Assembly (NCBI GenBank): GCA_021788515.1
Contig: JAJYKN010000075.1
Span: 1-6,731 of the forward strand
Length of the DNA: 6,731 nucleotides
Reading direction: 5' to 3'
DNA from: Nitrospirota bacterium
GTDB lineage: Bacteria > Nitrospirota > UBA9217
In this document: positions 1 through 6,222 of the stretch, piece after piece
How positions within the stretch are numbered: the stretch's first letter is position 1
Layout: every line of letters begins with the position of its first letter
The notes under the pieces: generated by a model
Seen by the model: the letters and a program-made list of their open reading frames with translations, nothing else
Database searches by the model: none
What the model was told of the DNA's origin: nothing
Program-made: the position numbers and the translations under genes

Positions 1-281
1 TAGGTGAGTTCGTCACGATGGAGCACGGCGCGTCCCCCGGTCACGCGGCGCACGATATCGAAACCGAGCCGTTTGCAGGCGTCGGCGTTCACTGCTTCCT
101 CGCTTTTCTGGAATCTGCCGAGAGATACAGCAGGAGGGCTCCACGCATAGAAGCGCAGCACGGGGGTCTGTTCTCCCGCCTGCGCCCGAGCGAGCAATTC
201 TTCATCAACAGCCATGTTGTAAGCGGCGAGGTTCGGGCCGGAATCGATGAAACGCCAGTTATGCGTATAAGGAGGGCTCAT
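1..281 (-). CDS. LipM/LplA-family octanoyl- or lipoyl-protein transferase, N-terminal part (cut by left window edge)
   Basis: The first 93 codons of a protein of the biotin/lipoate protein ligase (BPL_LplA_LipB) fold. Visible blocks are WRFIDSGPN (residues 9-17), NMAVDE (22-27), LRFYAWSPPAVSLGRFQ (42-58) and RRVTGGRAVLHRDELT (78-93). In this family the RRxTGG(R/G)A stretch helps form the acyl/acyl-adenylate binding site. The GGRAVLH form followed by DELT resembles LipM octanoyltransferases more than LplA ligases, which usually have GGGAVFH, but the catalytic cysteine expected in LipM lies beyond the window. Such enzymes move octanoyl or lipoyl groups onto lipoyl domains of GcvH or 2-oxoacid dehydrogenases in the cytoplasm. 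The ATG at 281 is chosen because it is just ahead of the conserved domain. It overlaps the acyltransferase gene by 23 bp and has no clear Shine-Dalgarno sequence, so translational coupling is likely. Family is well supported; LipM versus LplA is an inference. Confidence 0.88.
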   Translation of the reverse strand, partial: MSPPYTHNWRFIDSGPNLAAYNMAVDEELLARAQAGEQTPVLRFYAWSPPAVSLGRFQKSEEAVNADACKRLGFDIVRRVTGGRAVLHRDELT

Positions 282-1173
282 TATTCGGACGAGTCTTGAA
301 GCGACGGCAGGACCACATGTACTGGTCGGGTATTTCGCGGACCCATTTTTCTATTTCCTCGTTCATTCGCCGCGCGTCGGCAACAGGGTCCTGGGTGGGA
401 AAATTGTCGAAGGGCGGGTACAGGCGCACCTCGTAGCCGCGCCCGCGGGGCAGGATGCGCGTGATGCAGGGGATGACCGCTGCGTTCGTTGTTTCCGCTA
501 TGCGGGAGAGCGCGGTCACCGTTGCCGCGGGAATGCCGAAGAAGGGAACGAAGACGCTCGAACGCTCGCCCATGTCCTGGTCGGGCAGATAATAGAAGGG
601 ACGGCCCTCCCGGATATTGCGGATGAGGGACTTCAGGCTGGCCAGACGATCAACGAGGATGGCGCCGAACCGCGTCCGTCGTTGAAAACAGTATTCGAGG
701 AGCGGTTCGCGGGCCTTGCGGTACATGGTGACATAGGGACGTTCCGCGGACAAGCGCACGCCCCCCATGTCCAGACCGATGAAGTGCGGCGCCATCAGGA
801 TGACGTTCTTGCCGCCGGCATAAGCATTTTCGAGGTGGTGTTGGTCTTTTATGGTGATGAACCGTTCAACCCGCCATCGAGGCGCGAACCAGGTGACGCC
901 GAGGCTCAGGATGGAATAGCCGCACAACCGGAAGTGCCTCTTGACCAGCAGCCGGCGGTCAGCCCGGCTTTTGTCAGGGAAGCACAATTCGATGTTTCTT
1001 TCGGCAAAGCGGCGTGACGGTGAGGGGAGCCACGCAAAGAAGGAACCAAGGCCGGCGCCCAGGACCCAGAGGGCGCGGGCAGGCAAACAGCACGAGAGAA
1101 GCATGAGCGCAAGGATCGGCCAGGCGTACCAATAACGGGGGCGCAGGAGCGTTTTGAGAGAGACGTTGGCCAT
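259..1173 (-). CDS. LpxL/HtrB-family lipid A biosynthesis acyltransferase
   Basis: 304 residues from ATG at 1173, close to the roughly 300-residue length of E. coli LpxL/LpxM. It resembles the late acyltransferases that add a secondary acyl chain from acyl-ACP to the Kdo-lipid A precursor at the inner membrane. A hydrophobic N-terminal anchor spans about residues 16-48. The HX4D catalytic motif is APHFIGLD with H130 and D135. Other family blocks are FPDKS (65-69), FYYLPDQDMG (193-202), FVPFFGIPAAT (208-218) and the C-terminal QYMWSCRRFKTRP (284-296). In the last block many homologues have a histidine where this protein has C289. A TTG at 1233 in the same frame would add 20 residues, but that extension is made of repeat-like DNA and lacks family similarity, so the ATG is preferred. 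No good Shine-Dalgarno sequence precedes the ATG. The gene lies downstream of an intrinsic terminator and overlaps the following LipM-like gene. LpxL, LpxM or another sub-type cannot be told from sequence alone. Confidence 0.92.
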   Translation of the reverse strand: MANVSLKTLLRPRYWYAWPILALMLLSCCLPARALWVLGAGLGSFFAWLPSPSRRFAERNIELCFPDKSRADRRLLVKRHFRLCGYSILSLGVTWFAPRWRVERFITIKDQHHLENAYAGGKNVILMAPHFIGLDMGGVRLSAERPYVTMYRKAREPLLEYCFQRRTRFGAILVDRLASLKSLIRNIREGRPFYYLPDQDMGERSSVFVPFFGIPAATVTALSRIAETTNAAVIPCITRILPRGRGYEVRLYPPFDNFPTQDPVADARRMNEEIEKWVREIPDQYMWSCRRFKTRPNNEPSLYA

Positions 1174-1200
1174 ATAATTATTAACAATAAAAAGTGTTGC

Positions 1201-1249
1201 CGCAGTGGGGCACGGAGATCGCAGAGGTTGCAATAAACGCCGCAGAAAA
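1201..1249. repeat. Degenerate short-period repeat upstream of the acyltransferase gene
   Basis: On the plus strand this stretch reads as loosely iterated units: CGCAGTGG, CACGGAGAT, CGCAGAGGT and, after a short break, CGCAGAAAA. The CACGGAGA unit also occurs in the hairpin element at 6223-6293. Unlike that element, no matching opposite arm is visible here, so it looks like a decayed or one-sided copy. It lies between the terminator at 1260-1295 and the ATG at 1173. I could not find a convincing promoter in this gap. Confidence 0.45.
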
Positions 1250-1259
1250 CTTTTTTCAC

Positions 1260-1295
1260 AAAAAAGCCTGAGAATCGCTTGATCCTCAGGCTTTT
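1260..1295 (-). terminator. Rho-independent terminator after the zinc ribbon gene
   Basis: A perfect 11-bp inverted repeat, AAAAGCCTGAG at 1262-1272 and CTCAGGCTTTT at 1285-1295, with a 12-nt loop that can extend by a further ATC/GAT pairing. On the minus strand the second arm runs into six T residues (1265-1260). It begins about 40 bp after the stop of the fmdB-like gene. Because A-runs flank both sides it could also work in the opposite direction, but no plus-strand gene is seen to use it. Confidence 0.9.
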
Positions 1296-1334
1296 CAATA
1301 TTCTTGTCCGCTCACGGCGGACCGCTTAGGTGCC

Positions 1335-1532
1335 TCAGCCGCCGCCCCAGGAATGTCCGCCGGTGCTGCAGACGGAGCCTTCGCCGCCATACGACGAAAA
1401 CTTGGAGAGGAGTTTTTTGGCTTTCTTTTCGCTGCAATAGGGGCAGACCGTGTCTTGAGCCTTGGCGTTCATTGACTGCAGGAGCACGAAGTCCTTGCCG
1501 CAGGCTTCGCACTGATATTCGTAAAATGGCAT
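1335..1532 (-). CDS. FmdB-family small zinc ribbon protein
   Basis: A complete 65-residue protein opening with MPFYEYQCEACGKDF, the hallmark start of the FmdB/CxxC_CXXC_SSSS family. Four cysteines in two knuckles, C8/C11 (CEAC) and C30/C33 (CPYC), should bind one zinc ion. A short basic stretch (KKAKKLL, 36-42) follows, and the tail is glycine- and serine-rich with an additional cysteine (C55) and a GGG end. The family is named after a regulator linked to formamidase/amidase genes, but most members have no proven role, so no specific regulatory target is claimed. The start is supported by AAAGGAG at 1546-1540, seven bases before the ATG. The gene has its own strong promoter and a terminator, so it is probably monocistronic. 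Confidence 0.93.
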   Translation of the reverse strand: MPFYEYQCEACGKDFVLLQSMNAKAQDTVCPYCSEKKAKKLLSKFSSYGGEGSVCSTGGHSWGGG

Positions 1533-1611
1533 TGCAGAACTCCTTTCAAAATCATAACGATAACGGTGAAACTAGCATTTGCAGCGCTCGCGCGCGCCGA
1601 AAACATACAAT

Positions 1612-1640
1612 ATAATACTCATGGGATGGAAACCTGTCAA
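1612..1640 (-). promoter_or_regulatory. Near-consensus sigma70-type promoter for the zinc ribbon gene
   Basis: On the minus strand a perfect -35 box TTGACA (1640-1635) is followed by a 17-bp spacer and a -10 box TATTAT (1617-1612). Transcription would start near 1605, giving a leader of about 70 nt before the ATG at 1532. The leader contains a GC-rich, partly self-complementary run (GGCGCGCGCGAGCGC, about 1598-1584) that could fold. The -35 box lies only 13 bp beyond the stop codon of the CBS gene, so the promoter sits wholly in the intergenic gap. Confidence 0.85.
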
Positions 1641-1653
1641 GGCAAAAATCTTG

Positions 1654-2082
1654 CTATTTGCACGCGAACGGCGCCTTACGGTCCTTTGCCGCAAATCTCG
1701 CATAGTGGGGTGACGTAAAGATGTCCATCAGCATGTGTCTGCTTATCACCCCCACGTACTTCTTGTCCTTCACGACCACGACGATGGAACAGCAACTCTT
1801 GAGCAGCAGATTGATGAGCTCCCCTGTCGGGGTGTCGGCATCGGCGACGATAGGCGCCGGCACCATGATCGCTGAGGCCGGAATGCTGTCCAGGTCCCGT
1901 TCCTCCCGGATCGCATCCAGAATGGCGTTTTCCGATACAACACCCAGGATCTCCCGGGCGTCGTCCACAACCGGCATCGCGGCAAGTCCCGAGGAAATGA
2001 TCTTCATCGTCACCTCCCGGGCCGAGGTGTCCGGTCCGACGCTGATTTTTTCCCGCATGACATGCCAAGCACTGATCCCCAT
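1654..2082 (-). CDS. Two-CBS-domain protein
   Basis: 142 residues consisting almost entirely of a tandem CBS (Bateman) pair. CBS1 spans about residues 5-60 (VMREKISVGPDTS, then AAMPVVDDAREILGVVS and the helix ENAILDAI). CBS2 spans about 69-122 (ASAIMVPAPIVADADTP, then SIVVVVKDKKYVGVISRHMLMDIF). Such pairs usually bind adenosine nucleotides and act as energy or redox sensors, either alone or by docking to a partner enzyme or channel. No effector domain is present, so the ligand and partner are unknown. A short basic tail (about 124-142) holds a final cysteine. The ATG at 2082 is preceded by AAGGGGG (2095-2089) at a six-base distance, a usable ribosome site. It follows the crotonase gene after a 109-bp palindromic spacer, and there is no obvious promoter of its own. 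Confidence 0.93.
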   Translation of the reverse strand: MGISAWHVMREKISVGPDTSAREVTMKIISSGLAAMPVVDDAREILGVVSENAILDAIREERDLDSIPASAIMVPAPIVADADTPTGELINLLLKSCCSIVVVVKDKKYVGVISRHMLMDIFTSPHYARFAAKDRKAPFACK

Positions 2083-2102
2083 GGTAATCCCCCTTCTTCG
2101 TT

Positions 2103-2187
2103 AAGCGGGGCAAGGGACAAACAGCAGGGAACAAGGAAAAGCTCTCTGTCTCTTCCCTGACCCGTGCCCCATGCTCCCCGTCCCCTG
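2103..2187. repeat. Purine-rich imperfect palindrome between the crotonase and CBS genes
   Basis: The plus strand has GGGGCAAGGGAC (2107-2118) and CAGGGAA (2125-2131). These are mirrored by TTCCCTG (2153-2159) and GACCCGTGCCCC (overlapping, 2159-2170), matching 7/7 and 10/12 with an asymmetric bulge. The right arm continues with further G-run units when read on the minus strand (GGGGACGGGGAGCATGGGG, 2185-2167), giving an iterated feel of 6-9 nt units. It may act as a processing or attenuation hairpin between the two genes. There is no U-tract placed as in a classical intrinsic terminator. Confidence 0.55.
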
Positions 2188-2191
2188 TTTT

Positions 2192-2932
2192 TTACCGTCT
2201 CTCCCACTGGTGCGTATCGGGATTGAACGCCTCGCTGAAGGCCGTAACTTCCTCCTTCAGCCCTGTTTCATAGCCCTCGTTCAGGCCGAAGTTCACGAGC
2301 ATCTTGATCGACCGGAGTGAAGAGAGGCTGTTGCCCCCGATCCTGATCGCGAGCCGGTTCGCTTCCTCATCGAGCTGGTCGGCCGGTACGATCTCGTTGA
2401 TCAGACCGATCCTGAGCGCCTCATCAGCATACACCATTCGTCCGGTAAAAAGAAGCTCTTTTGCGCGGCCCACGCCCACGGTCTTGTACAGCCTCTGCGA
2501 CGAACCGAAGATCGGCGGCACGCCGAACTGTGCTTCGGGAAACGAAAAGACCGCGTCCGAAGCCGCGATCCTGATGTCCGCGGCAAGTGCGAGCCCGAGG
2601 CCCGCGCCTGTTGTCTCTCCCTTGACCGCGGCGATCACCGGGACCGGGAGGTTTTCGATGTTCCGGAGGAGGTGATAGCCCACGTCGGCGAAATGGCCCG
2701 CTTCGTCCTTCGACATTTTAACGAATCCGGCATAGTCCATGCCTGCCGAGAAGTTCCTGCCCTTTGCCGCAAGCACGACAACGCGGAGTTCGGCCTGTGA
2801 TGCGAGAATCTCGCTCACGATCTTGTTGAGTTGCGACAGCACCTCTTTGCTCAGATGATTATCAGGCTGATGATCGATGGTTACGGTGCTGATCCAGTCT
2901 TTGTATTCGATATCGACTGATGCGGATGACAT
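2192..2932 (-). CDS. Enoyl-CoA hydratase/isomerase (crotonase) family protein, atypical active site
   Basis: 246 residues, typical for a single-domain crotonase. The CoA-binding/oxyanion block GRNFSAGMDYAGF is at 58-70. The second oxyanion block AAVKGETTGAGLGLALAADIRIA spans 101-123, and FPEAQFGVPP lies at 131-140. Two glutamates catalyse water addition in classical hydratases (rat mitochondrial E144 and E164). Here the second is kept (E133), but the first falls in GAGLGLAL and is a glycine (G113 by my alignment). The enzyme may therefore be an isomerase, a decarboxylase-like or a thioester-hydrolase-like member rather than a true hydratase; the substrate is unknown beyond an acyl-CoA. The start at 2932 is fixed by a strong AAGGAGG (2944-2938) five bases upstream. 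It lies after the RND permease gene across a palindromic spacer, and no fatty-acid degradation partner genes are nearby. Confidence 0.92.
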   Translation of the reverse strand: MSSASVDIEYKDWISTVTIDHQPDNHLSKEVLSQLNKIVSEILASQAELRVVVLAAKGRNFSAGMDYAGFVKMSKDEAGHFADVGYHLLRNIENLPVPVIAAVKGETTGAGLGLALAADIRIAASDAVFSFPEAQFGVPPIFGSSQRLYKTVGVGRAKELLFTGRMVYADEALRIGLINEIVPADQLDEEANRLAIRIGGNSLSSLRSIKMLVNFGLNEGYETGLKEEVTAFSEAFNPDTHQWERR

Positions 2933-2954
2933 GTGTTCCTCCTTAAATCAAACC

Positions 2955-3038
2955 GACGGGGAGACGGGGTGACGCGGCGAGGGGGCGAAAAGGCAAATGC
3001 TTTTTCACCGGTTCTCCCCCTCTCCGATTCCCCGTCTC
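2955..3038. repeat. GC-rich imperfect palindrome between the permease and crotonase genes
   Basis: The outer stem is GAGACGGGG (2961-2969) paired with CCCCGTCTC (3030-3038), nine of nine. A second block, GGCGAGGGGG (2976-2985) against CCCCCTCTCC (3016-3025), matches nine of ten. An inner hairpin is GAAAAGGC (2987-2994) against GCTTTTTC (2999-3006) with a four-base loop. The left arm is iterated: GACGGGGA then GACGGGGT, then GACGCGGC. The element fills nearly all of the gap between the permease stop and the crotonase ribosome site. It could slow transcription or protect mRNA ends after the pump genes. Confidence 0.62.
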
Positions 3039-3045
3039 GTATCCG

Positions 3046-6000
3046 CTATGCATTCTCCCAGTTTCTCTTCTCTACCATGTAGTAGAACAGGGGGACCACC
3101 ACCAGGGTCAGCGCCGTGGACGCCAGCATGCCGAAGATGAGCGCCAGGGCCAGGCCCGACCAGACCGGGTCTGCCACGATAACGGCTGAGCCCAGAATGG
3201 CGGCCGCCGCCGTGAGCACGATGGGCCGGGTCCGGATCGCCCCTGCCTCGATCAGGGCCTGTTCAAGCGGCATGCCTTCCTGTTTCTTGTCCAGGATGAA
3301 TTCGAGCAGGACGATCGAGTTCCTGACCACGATCCCGGCCAGGGCGATCACGCCGATCATCGAGGTCGCGCTGAAATACACGCCAGTCACGGCGAAGCCC
3401 GGCATGATGCCGATCATCGAGAGCGGGATCGACGCCATGATGACGAGCGGGATCGTGAAGGACCGGAACCGGCCGACAAGCAGAAGATAGATCGCGATCA
3501 AAGCGACGCCCATGGCGGCGCCCAGGTCGCGGAACACATCAAGCGTCAGCTTCATTTCTCCGTCCCACTTGACGGTATAACCCTTGGGCAGCGGATGTTT
3601 CCAGAGATGCTTCATCATGTCGATGACTGCATAGACCTGGCTGCGGTCGCCCATTTCTCCGTAGACATAGGTCACGGGCTGAAGGTTCTTGTGATAAACG
3701 GCCCGGTCCATCTCCGCGGGCACAATCTTGACGAGCGACGAGAGCGGGACCTGGCTGCCTTGCTGACTGGTAAGGTAGATTTTGTCCATGTCCGAAAGGC
3801 CGCTCCGGTCCCCTTTGGGCAGGCGCAGCATGATGGCGACCGGGGTCCTGGCTTCGGGCCGGTGCAGCGTGGAGATCGCCATGCCGGCCACGGAAAGCCG
3901 CAGGGTCTGGACGACCTGCTCCGTTGAAACGCCCATGAGCGCCGCTTTTTCCTTGTCCACGATCAGCTGGTACTTGTCCTGTCTTTCCTTCACGCTGTCG
4001 TCGATGTCCACGACCTGGTCCGTCTTTGCAAAGAGTGCTTTCATGTCTCCGGCGATCTCGCGTTGTTTCGCATAGTCCGGGCCGTAGATCTCCGCTACGA
4101 CGGTGGCGCGCACCGGAGGGCCCGGCGGGTCTTCGACGAGCTTGATGTTCGCGCCGTATTCCTGCGCGAGCCTTGCGATATCCGGCCGGATCTTGAGCAC
4201 GATCTTCTCGCTTGAGATGGACCGCTCTTTCTTATCGATCAGGTTCACCCGGATGTCCGCGAACTGGCTTGCTTCCCTGAATGCGCCGCCGCGCAAAAGG
4301 CCGTTAAAGTCCATGACCGAGCCGGTCCCGACAAAGGTCTCGTAATCCTTTACCTCGGGGATGCGCCGGATGTAGTCGCCCACGGCGCGCGCGACCCGGT
4401 CCGTGTTCTCGATCACCGTACCCACCGGCATGTCGATGGTCACGAGGAACGTGTTCTTGTTCGCCTTGGGCAGCATGCGGAACTTCACCCACTGGAACAG
4501 GGGGAAGCTCATGGTGATAATGAAGGCCGTCATGATGATTGCAAGAAAGGCCCTCCGTTTAGCCGGGTTTTGCAGCAGCGGCTCAAGGACCTTTTTGTAC
4601 ATGCGGTAGATCTTCGTCTCTTCAAGAGAGGGCGCCGCCTCGTGGTGGTCCGATTTCATCAGCCGGTAGCTCGCCCAGGGCGTCACGATAAAGGCGACAA
4701 AGAGCGACGTGATCATCGCAACCGGCACGTTAAAAGGTATCGGCTTCATGTAGGAGCCCATCATGCCCGTGACGAACGCCATGGGAATGAAGGCCAGCAC
4801 CACGGTGATGGTCGCCAGGATCGTGGGCATGCCGATCTCGTTCACGGCGAGGATGGCGCCCTGCAGCCGTGAGTGCTGCTGGAGTTTATAGTGGCGGTGA
4901 ATATTTTCGACCACCACGATCGCGTCGTCGACCAGAAGACCGAGCGACAGGATCAATGCAAAGAGCGTGATCCGGTTGATGGTCTGGCCTGCCAGCATCC
5001 CCACGGCAAGAGTGATAAAGAGCGTGAGCGGGATGGCCAGCGCCACGATGGCGGCCTCGCGCCATCCCAGGGTAAAGTACAGCAGGACGATGACGACGAG
5101 GATAGATACGATCAGGTGGAACACCAGCTCGTTCACCGCGTCGTTCGCGGTTTTTCCGTCGTTCCGGGTGACGGTCACGGTAATGCCTGAGGGGATCTCC
5201 GTCTTTTTCAGTTCATCGAGCTTCTTAAGGATCTGGTCCGAGATCTTCACGGCATTCAGTTTCTGGCGTTTTGCCAATGCAACGGTCACGGCCGGAAGTT
5301 CGTTGCCAATCTGGTCCGCACCTGCAACGACACCATGATCTCCGTGGTTTTTGGCAAAAGCGATGCGGGTAAGCTTCACCGTTTCTTCAAACCCGTCGGT
5401 CACGTCGGCCACGTCGCCGAGATACACGGGCTTGTTGTTCGCAACTCCCACCACGGCGTTTTTTACGTCCTCGGCTTTTTCAAAGAACCCGCCGGTTTCG
5501 AGAATGAGCTTCTTGTTGCCCTGTTCGAGGTCGCCGGAGATGAGGTTCGCATTCGACATGTTGATGGCGCCCGCGATCTGGAGCGGCGAGAGTCCGTAGC
5601 CGGCGATGCGGAGGGGGTCGAGGGTCACCCGCACCTGACGGCTCCTGCCGCCGATGATCGCGGTGTTGCCCACGCCGGGGACCTTCCGGAGTTCGTCGAG
5701 CACGTGGTCGGCAACGACCTTGAGCTGCGCGTCATCGTAATTCGTGCCCGGTGCGCCCGAGAGCGTGATGGCCACGATCGGCACATCATCGACATCGATG
5801 GGCTTCACCAGCGGCTGGGACGCGCCGGGAGGAGCAAAGTCCATATTGGACATGATCTTGTCGTACAGCTTCACCATGGACCGTTCTTTGTCCTGGCCCA
5901 CGTAAAACTTGACCGTGACCACGGACATCGAGTTCATCGAAACGGAGTACACGTCCTCGACGCCCGGGATCTCCCAGAGCTTTGCCTCGAGCGGTTTGGA

Positions 6001-6204
6001 CACGAGCTCTTCCACTTCCTTGGCAGAAGCCCCGGGCATCGTGACCATCACGTTCGCAGCAGGCACCACGATCTGCGGGTTTTCTTCCCGCGGCGTGAAC
6101 CAGAGGGCGAAGAGCCCCAGGAGCGCCGTGGCTGCCATGAGCAGCACGGTGAGCTGAGAGTTGATGAAGTATTGAGTGATTTTACCGCTGATGTTGAGTT
6201 TCAT
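3046..6204 (-). CDS. RND-family efflux transporter permease (AcrB-like inner-membrane subunit)
   Basis: A complete 1052-residue protein, full length for hydrophobe/amphiphile or multidrug RND pumps. TM1 is at about 17-36, followed by the first periplasmic loop (PGASAKEVEELVSKPLE, 57-73). TM2-TM6 lie between about 359 and 510, with the proton-relay motif GLLVDDAIVVVENIHRH (422-438) holding D426 and D427. TM7 is near 552-571, then the second periplasmic loop. TM8-TM12 run from about 892 to 1043, with the TM10 motif IALAGIVVRNSIVLLEF (953-969). Where AcrB has the proton-relay lysine K940, this protein appears to have R961 next to N962. The DD pair argues against the CusA heavy-metal subfamily, but substrates cannot be predicted. 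The ATG at 6204 has a modest AGGA site about nine bases upstream. It follows the adaptor gene by 97 bp that contain a hairpin element, and the pair is expected to form a complex spanning the envelope with an outer-membrane channel encoded elsewhere. Confidence 0.97.
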   Translation of the reverse strand: MKLNISGKITQYFINSQLTVLLMAATALLGLFALWFTPREENPQIVVPAANVMVTMPGASAKEVEELVSKPLEAKLWEIPGVEDVYSVSMNSMSVVTVKFYVGQDKERSMVKLYDKIMSNMDFAPPGASQPLVKPIDVDDVPIVAITLSGAPGTNYDDAQLKVVADHVLDELRKVPGVGNTAIIGGRSRQVRVTLDPLRIAGYGLSPLQIAGAINMSNANLISGDLEQGNKKLILETGGFFEKAEDVKNAVVGVANNKPVYLGDVADVTDGFEETVKLTRIAFAKNHGDHGVVAGADQIGNELPAVTVALAKRQKLNAVKISDQILKKLDELKKTEIPSGITVTVTRNDGKTANDAVNELVFHLIVSILVVIVLLYFTLGWREAAIVALAIPLTLFITLAVGMLAGQTINRITLFALILSLGLLVDDAIVVVENIHRHYKLQQHSRLQGAILAVNEIGMPTILATITVVLAFIPMAFVTGMMGSYMKPIPFNVPVAMITSLFVAFIVTPWASYRLMKSDHHEAAPSLEETKIYRMYKKVLEPLLQNPAKRRAFLAIIMTAFIITMSFPLFQWVKFRMLPKANKNTFLVTIDMPVGTVIENTDRVARAVGDYIRRIPEVKDYETFVGTGSVMDFNGLLRGGAFREASQFADIRVNLIDKKERSISSEKIVLKIRPDIARLAQEYGANIKLVEDPPGPPVRATVVAEIYGPDYAKQREIAGDMKALFAKTDQVVDIDDSVKERQDKYQLIVDKEKAALMGVSTEQVVQTLRLSVAGMAISTLHRPEARTPVAIMLRLPKGDRSGLSDMDKIYLTSQQGSQVPLSSLVKIVPAEMDRAVYHKNLQPVTYVYGEMGDRSQVYAVIDMMKHLWKHPLPKGYTVKWDGEMKLTLDVFRDLGAAMGVALIAIYLLLVGRFRSFTIPLVIMASIPLSMIGIMPGFAVTGVYFSATSMIGVIALAGIVVRNSIVLLEFILDKKQEGMPLEQALIEAGAIRTRPIVLTAAAAILGSAVIVADPVWSGLALALIFGMLASTALTLVVVPLFYYMVEKRNWENA

Positions 6205-6222
6205 AAAAATTATCCTAAGTCT

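Noticed and set aside
18..299. A 93-codon plus-strand open frame at the left edge
   Set aside because: The opposite strand encodes unmistakable LipM/LplA motifs over the same bases.
1173..1233. TTG start giving a 324-residue acyltransferase
   Set aside because: The additional 20 residues are encoded partly by repeat-like DNA and do not resemble the family N-terminus; the ATG at 1173 leads directly into the membrane anchor.
906..1298. A 130-codon minus-strand frame overlapping the acyltransferase start and the terminator
   Set aside because: It is out of frame with the acyltransferase, runs through the terminator hairpin, and has no recognisable domain.
1721..2104. Plus-strand 127-codon frame opposite the CBS gene
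   Set aside because: Low-complexity S/T/R-rich translation lying opposite a clear two-CBS-domain protein with a good ribosome site.
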